From Cladorhizidae sp. MBARI D1340-BT2 (Eukaryota > Porifera > Demospongiae > Poecilosclerida > Cladorhizidae): DNA of 64,000 nucleotides. Below, piece after piece: positions 56,901 through 64,000 of this stretch. Made by a program: the position numbers and the translations under genes. Below the pieces are notes generated by a model. That model did no database searches, was not told the origin of the DNA, and was given only the letters and a program-made list of their open reading frames with translations. The stretch spans positions 20,271,438 to 20,335,437 of the forward strand of contig JAQNBH010000007.1 in the NCBI GenBank assembly GCA_028752905.1. The letters run 5' to 3'. Position 1 is the stretch's first letter. Every line of letters begins with the position of its first letter.

Positions 56901-59900
56901 GAGTGTCCAGGCAAGAGCTAGCTCTATGTGAGGGTTTGCTGGTTGCTTGAGTGTCCAGGCAAGAGCTAGCTCTATGTGAGGGTTTGCTGGTTGCTTGAGT
57001 GTCCAGGCAAGAGCTAGCTCTATGTGAGGGTTTGCTGGTTGCTTGAGTGTCCAGGCAAGAGCTAGCTCTATGTGAGGGTTTGCTGGTTGCTTGAGTATCC
57101 AGGCAAGAGCTAGCTCTATGTGAGGGTTTGCTGGTTGCTTGAGTATCCAGGCAAGAGCTAGCTCTATGTGAGGGTTTGCTGGTTGCTTGAGTGTCCAGGC
57201 AAGAGCTAGCTCTATGTGAGGGTTTGCTGGTTGCTTGAGTGTCCAGGCAAGAGCTAGCTCTATGTGAGGGTTTGCTGGTTGCTTGAATGTCAAGAAAGTG
57301 CCCATGCCTTTAGATATTGCCGTTGTTGATTCTCGTATTCTCTGAAACTCCCCAAGTCGTCAGCCTCAGCTCCACCATGTCTGCAAATGGATCCTCATCG
57401 CTATCCTTCCCCTCGGCATTGCATATACACTATAGTAGCTTCAATGGCTGGCCACATGCAATGTGTCCAGCCTAATCCTGCATCGCTGCAAACAGCCTAG
57501 TGGGGCACGTGCTAAGTGCAGGGTGCTTACTACATACTTAACAAATAATAATCAAAGAGAGGGGGGTGGGGGGAGTGTTAAGCATGCCCTCCCCCTGAAA
57601 CAGAAAGTTTCATTCACTCACTTTCGACAGTTTGAAGACCCAGTTTAATTTCCTGCCATTGTGTTGAGAGGAATAGAAGGCCAGGAATCTCATGTAGCTC
57701 TCCTGCAACTGCAGGGCAACGAAAAGGAAAAGATCACACCTCCCATTGAGCATACTAAACACGTGGGGACCAGCATACCTCTCCAGGAACGTTGAAGGGC
57801 GAACCTTGAGTGAACGGCCAGGCAACAGAACTCAGCACCATCACAGAGAAATCCACTAGAAATGCCATGGTCGAACAACTTCAAATTATATATGTGTGTT
57901 TGTATGTATGAATGTATATATGTGTGTGTGTATGTATGTATGTGTGTGGGTTTGTATGCATGGATGTATTATAGTGCAAGTGGTTGTCAATGTAGGCCAC
58001 AAACAGTGCTCAGTGCTAAGCAGAGCTGATATAGTGGCAATTTTGAAATTGGCTGGTCCTACTACTACAGTTAGTTTCATGCAGCAATCATTTGGGACTA
58101 CAAGGAACTGAGATGAGAGATGGGTGGGTGGGTATGAGGTAACCTCAACATCACTCAACATCATCTACTCTATACAACACGATATGACTTCCTCTCAAAG
58201 TGCGGGCACAACAAGTTCCACCTCAGAATCACCCAGCGAAACCTTATCTGTCAATCACCCCACCACATCAATATCTCCACCAGTCCCCCCTGGTCTACAT
58301 CTCCGCCACTCCACCTCATAACCTATCTATCCTACCAGTTCCTCACTGTCCCTGATGATTACACACAAAACTAGTAGGGCCAGCCAATTCCAAAATTGTC
58401 ACTTTATTATTATTTGTTATTATTATTATTGTTATTATATTATTATTTATTATTATTATTGTTATTAATTATTATTATTATTAATTATTATTAATTATTA
58501 TTATTATTATTATTAATAATAATAATATTATTATTATATTATTATTATATCAAGGACGCTTGCTACAGCTCACTCATACAGTTATGGACAGTGCTTAAAG
58601 CATCTGCCTCCTCGTGGAGATGTCAGCAACTAAGACCATACAACCATCTCATCCAACACTCTGCTTTTAGATTCAAGTACTACTCATTGGCCTAGTAATG
58701 CCAGGGTCCTCCCCACCAAAGATGACTAACTGTTCAAGCAGAGAATAAGGTCATACTTTACAGTACCTAATAATGCTTAGCCTTCAGGCTTCTACACATA
58801 ATGGATATAAGAGCTGGTTCAAGTATTCTGTAAGTAACTCTGTGTACTTCAAATATATATATATATAGGTATACTTTGATATATTCACTGAAGTATTTTC
58901 CTATCTAGGCATGGCATTAGATATTCTCCATATTCCACTAATACCTGATATACTCACTGTAGTATCTTCCTATAGGCATGGCATTAGATATTCTCCACTA
59001 ATACTTGATACACTCACTGCAGTATCTTCCTATAGGCATGGCATTAGATATTCTCCCATACTCCACTAATACTTGATATACTCACTGCAGTATCTTCCTA
59101 TAGGCATGGCATTAGATATTCTCCCATACTCCACTAATACTTGATATACTCACTGTAGTATCTTCCTATAGGCATGGCATTAGATATTCTCCCATACTCC
59201 ACTAATACTTGATATACTCACTGTAGTATCTTCCTATAGGCATGGCATTAGATATTCTCCCATACTCCACTAATACTTGATATACTCACTGCAGTATTTT
59301 CCTATAGGCACGGCATTAGATATTCTCCTAATACTTGATATACTCACTGCAGTATTTTCCTATAGGCAAGGCATTACATATTCCACTAATACTTGATATA
59401 CTCACTGTAGTATCTCCCTATAGGCATGGCATTAGATATTCTCTCATATTCCACTAATAATACTTGATATACTCACTGCAGTATCTTCCTATAGGCATGG
59501 CATTAGATATTCTCTCATATTCCACTAATAATACTTGATATACTCACTGCAGTATCTTCCTATAGGCATGGCATTAGATATTCTCCCATACTCCACTCTG
59601 GTTATCTAATGCCTACCACACATGCATGTAGCCATTAAACTATCACTTTCCAAGAATTATGGCAACATTTTCCAAGTCAGCAGAAGCAGTTGTTTTGGCT
59701 GATGAATCAGTTAAGCAACTTATTGCCAGCACTATAGCTATGAATACTGCCAAGACAACTAGAAGTGACTTAAATGTGTGGTATAGATGGTGTCAGTCCA
59801 GACCAACGGACCGACCATTTATATGAAGTATAGTAAGTACATAAAGTATAGAATAAATAATTTCTCACACTCGTCGTGGAATATGGGGAGTCACTTCACT

Positions 59901-60968
59901 TGCAAAATAACTTGCCATATTCCACTCTGACTCATGTAATAAGACATATATGCAGTATATATACAGTAAATATAATATATATACCATTCATATACATGTA
60001 GAGTACATATACATACATTAGATATACATGTAGAGTACATATACATACAGTACATATATACATACAGTATATATACATGTAGAGTACATATACATACAGT
60101 ACATATATACATACAGTAGATATACATATAGAGTACATATACATACAGTAGATATACATGTAGAGTACATATACATACATTAGATATACATGTAGAGTAC
60201 ATATACATACAGTATATATACATGTAGAGTACATGTACATACAGTATATATATACATACAGTAGATATACATATAGAGTACATATACATACAGTAGATAT
60301 ACATGTAGAGTACATATACATACAGTATATATACATGTAGAGTACATATACATACAGTATATATACATGTAGAGTACATGTACATACAGTATATATACAT
60401 GTAGAGTACATGTACATACAGTATATATACATGTAGAGTACATATACATACAGTATATATACATGTAGAGTACATGTACATACAGTATATATACATGTAG
60501 AGTACATGTACATACAGTATATATACATGTAGAGTACATGTACATACAGTAGATATACATGTAGAGTACATGTACATATAGCATATATAATGTATATACA
60601 GTACATATATAATATATACCGTACATATATACATACAGTACATATATAATATACAGTACATATACATGTAGAGTACATAATAATATACATTACATATATA
60701 ATATATACCGTACATACATATATATGTATATATATCAATAACCTGTACTGAAGGCCCTTCCTCTCGGACCCTATCACAAATGCCCCATGAAGCCCAACAG
60801 CATCAGAACGCACACAAACTTACGATCCAAATGATCGCCTGAAGCTTGAATGTGCTGCTTGAAGCGCTCGTTGAGATCTTTGCTCAGACTCATGTCCTGG
60901 AACATCCGCTGAAGTTTGCTTGTGTACTCAAATCCACACGCCTGCTTGAGTTTGGAGATCATGCTGGC
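47844..60968 (-). CDS. CUL2: CUL2 (cullin-2), last ten exons; 5' part outside the window
   Basis: The minus-strand exons are 60968-60824, 57855-57779, 57708-57622, 54878-54834, 53826-53734, 52985-52938, 51335-51274, 50673-50568, 48822-48710 and 47924-47844, all with GT/AG junctions. They encode about 285 aa: [80 protein letters not shown] (neddylation region), LSSRFKP and [23 protein letters not shown]. The KKLRV...PMK and [17 protein letters not shown] blocks fit CUL2 better than CUL1 or CUL3. CUL2 is the scaffold of Elongin B/C-VHL/LRR ubiquitin ligases; this part binds RBX1 and is neddylated. Exon 48822-48710 is one base short. The first about 60% of the protein is beyond 60968. Confidence 0.92.
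47925..48709. other. CUL2 last intron
   Basis: 785 bp with a short poly-G run at about 48341-48350. Open plus-strand frames (48298-48952) overlap CUL2 exon sequence in antisense and are not genes. Confidence 0.7.
48710..48822 (-). CDS. CUL2: CUL2 penultimate exon, with one-base frameshift
   Basis: It is 113 bp between CATGCAG and GTACTT. It starts [19 protein letters not shown], which contains the neddylation-site lysine region, then LSSRFKPR. The expected VPVIK follows in a different frame, joining correctly to KCIDIL in the last exon. One base is missing near 48725-48727 (114 bp would restore phase). This could be an assembly indel, a polymorphism or a real lesion. Confidence 0.9.
48952..50566. 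repeat. 54-bp satellite filling CUL2 intron between exons
   Basis: About 29 copies of GAGAGTGGGTTTACCTGGTG, GTGGAAATAATGAATAATGT, GTGGCAATCTATCT. Nested multi-unit duplication (a GAAATAGGAAATAATG variant unit recurs near 49721 and 49951) is visible. The array ends exactly at the CUL2 exon boundary at 50567. Confidence 0.97.
50568..50673 (-). CDS. CUL2: CUL2 exon ([12 protein letters not shown])
   Basis: It is 106 bp between CCCGTGCAG and a weak-looking donor GTTTGC. It encodes [33 protein letters not shown]. The donor lies in the first satellite unit. Confidence 0.93.
51274..51335 (-). CDS. CUL2: CUL2 exon (FKLNFHYK)
   Basis: It is 62 bp between GTATTCCAG and GTGAGT. It encodes [20 protein letters not shown] and ends in phase 2, giving HYKSKKLRV across the junction. 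Confidence 0.88.
51705..52810. mobile_element. Dispersed repeat family copy C ending in a ~600-bp MITE
   Basis: It has the same order of blocks as 40263-41535: CGCCTTGAACCCTTCGCTAA, AACTGGCAG, GTTTCTTGACTAC, ATCAAGCTAAAGCACGTGCT, TTCGGTTTGTGGAGTTCTCG, GGATTGACC. From about 52195 it has terminal inverted repeats (ATGAAGAAAGGAAACAAGAC / GTCGTGTTCCTTTCTTCAT) enclosing about 600 bp. A minus-strand frame near 52570-52670 ending [12 protein letters not shown] is probably not coding. Confidence 0.65.
52938..52985 (-). CDS. CUL2: CUL2 exon ([16 protein letters not shown])
   Basis: A 48-bp micro-exon of 16 codons between CTTTGTAG and GTGAGT. It matches the cullin helix before the FKL strand. Confidence 0.85.
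53656..53751. repeat. 51-bp tandem duplication spanning a CUL2 splice donor
   Basis: GTGTGTGAAGAAATGATGAC, CCCTTACCTCACTTAGTTGT, GTTG occurs twice 51 bp apart (53656 and 53707). Each copy includes the end of the exon (TQLSE) and the GTAAGG donor. Confidence 0.93.
53734..53826 (-). CDS. CUL2: CUL2 exon ([13 protein letters not shown])
   Basis: It is 93 bp between TATTTTAG and GTAAGG. It encodes [15 protein letters not shown] and LQASTQLSE. An alternative donor 51 bp downstream (exon end 53683) keeps the frame and would add 17 residues. Confidence 0.9.
53827..54833. other. CUL2 intron with poly-G tracts
   Basis: About 1 kb with G-runs at 54246-54255 and 54281-54306 (plus strand, so C-runs in the CUL2 transcript) and three copies of GAGGTCACAGTACACACCCG at about 54580-54645. 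A 93-codon minus-strand frame at 54267-54548 has no cullin similarity and I do not call it. Confidence 0.65.
54834..54878 (-). CDS. CUL2: CUL2 exon ([15 protein letters not shown])
   Basis: A 45-bp exon of 15 codons between CTTTTGCAG and GTAGGC. It corresponds to the GEVKMNYL..PY segment of cullins and joins VSTYQ in the next exon. Confidence 0.85.
55076..57293. repeat. 48-bp satellite, 2.2 kb, in a CUL2 intron
   Basis: About 46 copies of GCAAGAGCTAGCTCTATGTG, AGGGTTTGCTGGTTGCTTGA, GTGTCCAG. Because 48 is divisible by 3 it is open on the minus strand as a 16-residue repeat over hundreds of codons. There is no splice or start context, so it is an artefact. Confidence 0.98.
57622..57708 (-). 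CDS. CUL2: CUL2 exon ([13 protein letters not shown])
   Basis: It is 87 bp between CCCTGCAG and GTGAGT. It encodes [20 protein letters not shown], then LNWVFKLSK, the well-known cullin FYxxxHxGRKLxW motif. Confidence 0.95.
57779..57855 (-). CDS. CUL2: CUL2 exon ([11 protein letters not shown])
   Basis: It is 77 bp between CATTTCTAG and GTATGC. It encodes [20 protein letters not shown] and ends NVPGE. The intron to the next exon is only 70 bp. Confidence 0.92.
58033..58403. mobile_element. MITE with ~30-bp terminal inverted repeats, 371 bp
   Basis: The left end AGTGGCAATTTTGAAATTGG (then CTGGTCCTACTA) is mirrored by the right end CCAATTCCAAAATTGTCACT, preceded by TAGTAGGGCCAG. TA dinucleotides flank both ends. 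TA target and AGTG-type ends suggest a Tc1/mariner-like non-autonomous element. The superfamily is an inference. Confidence 0.75.
58405..58550. repeat. (ATT)n/(TTAA) compound microsatellite
   Basis: Degenerate ATT and AAT tracts directly outside the right end of the MITE at 58033-58403. Confidence 0.95.
58866..59597. repeat. ~68-bp satellite in a CUL2 intron
   Basis: About 11 copies of GATATACTCACTGCAGTATC, TTCCTATAGGCATGGCATTA, GATATTCTCCCATACTCCAC, TAATACTT, with truncated units. Confidence 0.96.
59938..60735. repeat. ~32-bp minisatellite (CATGTAGAGTACATATACAT)
   Basis: About 24 copies of CATGTAGAGTACATATACAT, ACAGTATATATA, with ATTAGATATA variants. It gives Cys/Tyr-rich minus-strand readings of up to 293 codons that run into intron sequence. 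These are artefacts. Confidence 0.97.
60824..60968 (-). CDS. CUL2: CUL2 exon ([14 protein letters not shown]), first one in the window
   Basis: It is 145 bp between TTATGTAG and GTAAGT. It encodes [20 protein letters not shown], then [16 protein letters not shown], the cullin LKxxCGxxFTxKLxxMxxD motif. Upstream exons must lie beyond the piggyBac element. Confidence 0.95.
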
Positions 60969-61344
60969 CTACATAAGTACACACAAGAATGTGTTGATGG
61001 ACATTTGATGAAACGTCACTCGCGATCAACATCGAGTGCAGTGGCTTCTATGTCCAGCAGAATGCCCAAAATGAGGCGTCAAAATGTGTTTTATCACAAG
61101 ATGTGTATTTAACCGATTAAACGCCGTAAGCGCCATATGGCGCGAGACCTTACATCCTTCGCCACACAAAAATATATAAAATGAACCGTTACGAGCTAAC
61201 AGCCCCGGTTGGGTTCTGCACATGCCTAGTAGACTAGAGAACGTCACAAAAATGATTATTTCCGGTTGATGCATCGTGCAACAAAAATCCTGCGGTTGAA
61301 CGCCATTTTTGTTGGTCGAGCTTTTTTTTTTAAACTGCTCGAAG

Positions 61345-61510
61345 ATGCTCTCCTGTGAGGACGTTATTTCTCAACTTTTAGCCGACGATTCTGGCGATTC
61401 TGGGTCAGATTCATTTGGGGAAGAAGGTGAAGACATCTATGCATACCGAGGAAACACTCTGGATCCAGTTGCTCTAAGAGAAGAGGCGTGCTTGGATGGA
61501 CTTCTCGATT
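61345..61510 (+). CDS. piggyBac transposase exon 1 (acidic N-terminus)
   Basis: ATG at 61345 encodes MLSCEDVISQLLADDSGDSG, then an acidic stretch and TLDPVALREEACLDGLLD, ending at GTAAGT. A TTTTCCTACAG acceptor at 61760 continues SDDESGDEASM. An acidic N-terminus is usual for piggyBac transposases. The 250-bp intron is an inference from splice signals and the shared acidic character. Confidence 0.65.
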
Positions 61511-61760
61511 GTAAGTTTCTTCTAACCTTAGCGCTTCATAGCCTTTGTTTACCATAGTCAACTGAGAGTGTACTATTGCCAAATACTAGCTTATTCTGTT
61601 GGTATTCCAAATTCAGACAGGATAGTTATAGAAAAAAGTTATAGCTAAGAGTGTAGGTTGGAGTTGTTGATTTTCATTTGAATTTGAATTTACAAATGTT
61701 GACCACAAACTTGATATATATATCTTGTTTTTCCCACCCTCCCCACTACTTTTCCTACAG

Positions 61761-63626
61761 CATCAGATGATGAGAGTGGAGATGAGGCATCTATGACTCT
61801 TTTTGTTACATTGGAGTGAGGAAGCCTTGCCTGAAGTCTCTACAGGGCGTAGGAACACGACTGGTGCTGGAGTTGTGCGAGGGAGAGGCGGGCGAGGGAG
61901 TACTGGCCGAGGGAGAGGCGGGCGAGGGAGTACTGGCCAAGGGGGAAGCAGCTCAAGTGGTAGTGGAGTCGTAAGTGTTGCTAGTGGTCCTCCAAAAGGT
62001 ACTGGTAGTAGGCGGGCCAGAGGTTATAGGCGTGTGCGAGCATCTGGCACTGGTTCTGCCCAAGCATCTGGCACTGGTTCTAGGCTAACTGAGGTCACAG
62101 GTAAGTGGGAAATAAAGGGGCCAACTCCTTTGAAATTGGACTATACAGCAACAGCTGGTCCAACTTCTTCATTGCTTGGTGCATCAAGTACATTTTTAGA
62201 TGCATTTTACCTTTTTTTTACTCTTGAAGTGTGGGAACTCCTAGTAGCAGAGACGAACAGTTACGTTTCTAGGATGGCTAGTCTCTCCAGGCCATGGGTA
62301 GATACTAATATAGAGGAAATGAAAGCTTTTGTAGGAATGTTGATAATAATGGGAGTTTCCACACTTCCATACTTAGAATTGTACTGGTCCACTAATCACT
62401 CGGATTTGTCTGGATCTTTGGTTCGTAAAGTAATGCCTAGGACTCGGTTTTTGGAGCTAATGCGTTATGTACATGTAAATTCTATTGATGGTTTGTTGGT
62501 TACAAAGGGTAACCTGAATTATGATCGGCTTTATAAGGTAAGGAAGTTATTAGATTTGATTACTCCTAAGTTTGAGAGTGAATATACTTTGCATCAAGAG
62601 CTTAGTATTGATGAAGCTATGATTCCCTTTCAAGGTAGGCTTGGCTTCAAACAGTATATGAAGGACAAACCAATAAAATGGGGGATAAAAGTGTTTGTCC
62701 TTTGTGATGCTAGGAATGGGTACATTTATCGGTTGCAGATTTATACAGGTAAGAACGTGGAAGTAGCTGATAAAACTGGTTTGTGTAGTAGAGTTGTTTT
62801 AGATTTGTTAGAAGGATTAGAACATAAGAACTTCCATGTGTACATGGACAATTATTATACTAGTCCTAATTTATTTCAAACGCTTACAAGTAAAGGCTTT
62901 GGTGCATGTGGTACAGCTAGGTATACTAGGAGGAACTTTCCTCCAGATTTAGTAACAAAAGCTTCGATTAGAAATAGAGGTTATTATGATTATAGGTCTA
63001 ATGGTGCACTCCTGGCTTTAGTTTGGGTAGATAAACGGTCAATCTACATGATAACTAATATACATCCCGCGGAAAATAATTTAGTACCTCCTATTGTAAA
63101 AAGGCGCAAAATTGATGGTTCTAGAGAGGATCTGCCATGTCCCCCATGTTTGCCTGATTATCAGTCATTCATGAGAGGTGTGGACAGAGCAGATCAGAGA
63201 ATAGGCTACTATAATTTGGGTAGAAAGTCTAGGAGATGGTGGAAAAGGTTTTTTTCGTATTTGATAGAAGCTTGTTTATTGAATTCATTTATTTTGTTTT
63301 CTTCTGTCCGAGCTCCAATATCAGTAAGGAAGGGTAATTATCTAGAAGCTAGGATTGTTCTAGCTAAATCTTTGATTGGTTCTTTCTCTTCTCGGCAGCG
63401 TGCAGGTCAACGTTGTAGTCAGGCAAATAGTCAGCTAGATCGCCTCAATTTAAAACTAGGTCATTTCCCACAGTGCTGTGCAAAGAAGCGCTGTGTAGTT
63501 TGCATTTGTAAAGGTTACAGGCATGAGGCAAGGTCCCAGTGTTGTTTTTGTAAGGTTCCTTTGTGTGGTGGATCAACAGGCCGTGACTGTTTTCGTAAAT
63601 ACCATACCTTGGTGGACTATCAGTAA
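61761..63626 (+). CDS. piggyBac transposase main exon (DDD, Cys-rich C-terminus)
   Basis: The frame open from 61797 gives about 608 residues to TAA 63624-63626. A Gly/Arg-rich stretch (RGRGGRGSTG twice) precedes the DDE_Tnp_1_7 domain. Catalytic Asp candidates are ELSIDEAM (codon at 62610), VYMDNYYTS (62847) and RGVDRADQR (63183 and 63192), matching the D268/D346/D447/D450 pattern of piggyBac. The C-terminus is a Cys-rich zinc-binding domain (CCAKKRCVVCICKG...CCFCKVPLC). The spliced frame from exon 1 is out of phase by one base at a T-run (61800-61804) and hits TGA at 61817. This copy may be disabled, or the T-run may be miscounted. Confidence 0.9.
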
Positions 63627-63639
63627 TGTTTATGCACCC

Positions 63640-63760
63640 CCTGCTCCTTTCTGTGCTTCTCTCTTGTTCCCTGCTCCTTCGTCTACTTCTCTCTTGTTCC
63701 CTGCCCCTTCGTCTACTTCTCTCGTTCCCTGTCCCTTCGTCTACTTCTCTCGTCTCTCCA
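63640..63760. repeat. ~33-bp repeat in the transposase 3' UTR
   Basis: Three to four copies of CTTCGTCTACTTCTCTCTTG, TTCCCTGCCC with length variants, shortly after the transposase stop. Confidence 0.85.
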
Positions 63761-64000
63761 GTATTCAAGTGTTATTCTTATCCTGGTATCTCATGTTTGT
63801 GTAGAATAAAAACATGGTGAAATATCATGCCGGAGACCAAGCAAGCTATACCCAAGACTGAGCAAGTTCTACTCTACCCGTGACAGCAAGACCGGAGCTC
63901 TACCCAAGACACTCCCTTACATAATTGTGTTTTATATTATGGTTTTATTCTAGTATGTGTTAGCATTTTCACTCTCTTATAATTTGTTTTTTGTATTATT

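Larger units (their letters stand above)
61109..64000 (+). mobile_element. piggyBac element in a CUL2 intron, right end outside the window
   Basis: The left end is probably TTAACC at 61109 (another TTAA is at 61117), followed by a GC-rich stretch with the 14-bp palindrome GCGCCATATGGCGC (61130-61143). The transposase follows at 61345-63626. No TTAA occurs between the transposase stop and 64000, so the right terminus is probably outside. Orientation is antisense to CUL2. Confidence 0.8.

Noticed and set aside
55997..57305. Minus-strand frames of 94-227 codons with a 16-residue repeat ([16 protein letters not shown])
   Set aside because: Translation of a 48-bp satellite within a CUL2 intron; no start, splice or flanking coding context.
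59891..60813. Minus-strand frames of up to 293 codons, Cys/Tyr-rich
   Set aside because: A 32-bp TA-rich minisatellite; the long frame ends by overlapping a CUL2 exon in the wrong frame.

Overview
This window looks like nuclear DNA from an animal, probably an invertebrate with a repeat-rich genome (a sponge or other early-branching lineage is a guess; nothing here fixes the phylum). Three host genes can be reconstructed exon by exon with consistent splice phases. STRAP (WD40 protein, minus strand, 2394-27231, seven coding exons, 310 aa) is complete. ENKD1 (enkurin-domain protein, plus strand, 27849-47632, seven coding exons, 265 aa) is complete. CUL2 (cullin-2, minus strand, 47844-60968 and beyond) is represented by its last ten exons, about 285 C-terminal residues. 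STRAP and ENKD1 are head to head with about 0.6 kb between start codons, so they probably share a divergent promoter. ENKD1 and CUL2 are tail to tail with about 210 bp between stop codons. Coding sequence is only about 2.6 kb of 64 kb.

The rest is intronic and very rich in mobile and tandem DNA. STRAP intron 6 (2543-8832) holds two divergent non-LTR retrotransposon copies with reverse transcriptase and a restriction-like endonuclease domain, each bounded by (ATT)n/(TAA)n microsatellite. STRAP intron 4 holds a decayed Ty3/gypsy remnant plus 80-bp and 33-bp arrays. STRAP introns 2 and 1 hold a 1.34-kb element carrying a 17-bp minisatellite, a 13-bp array, a 60-bp satellite interrupted by a foldback element, an 806-bp tandem duplication, a 30-bp array and a hAT-type MITE with a perfect 8-bp target duplication. 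ENKD1 introns hold a third retrotransposon 3' fragment, several minisatellites (54, 59, 13, 34 and 17/19 bp), long (ATT)n and (ACT)n tracts, a family of palindromic MITEs and the second, inverted copy of the 17-bp-bearing element. CUL2 introns hold 54-, 48-, 68- and 32-bp arrays, more MITEs and, at the right edge, a piggyBac element whose transposase keeps its catalytic aspartates. The left edge (1 to about 1075) is a decayed copy of a multicopy invertebrate ORF.

Functionally the three host genes are unrelated housekeeping or ciliary genes: STRAP in SMN/TGF-beta-related complexes, ENKD1 at centrioles and microtubules, CUL2 as a ubiquitin-ligase scaffold. The most useful anomalies are the microsatellite-bounded retrotransposons, a one-base frameshift in the penultimate CUL2 exon, a 51-bp duplication that gives another CUL2 exon a second in-frame splice donor, an 806-bp duplication whose breakpoint sits at the apex of a foldback hairpin, and satellite arrays that run right up to splice sites and contain repeated donor-like sequences. 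I found no convincing new gene system.
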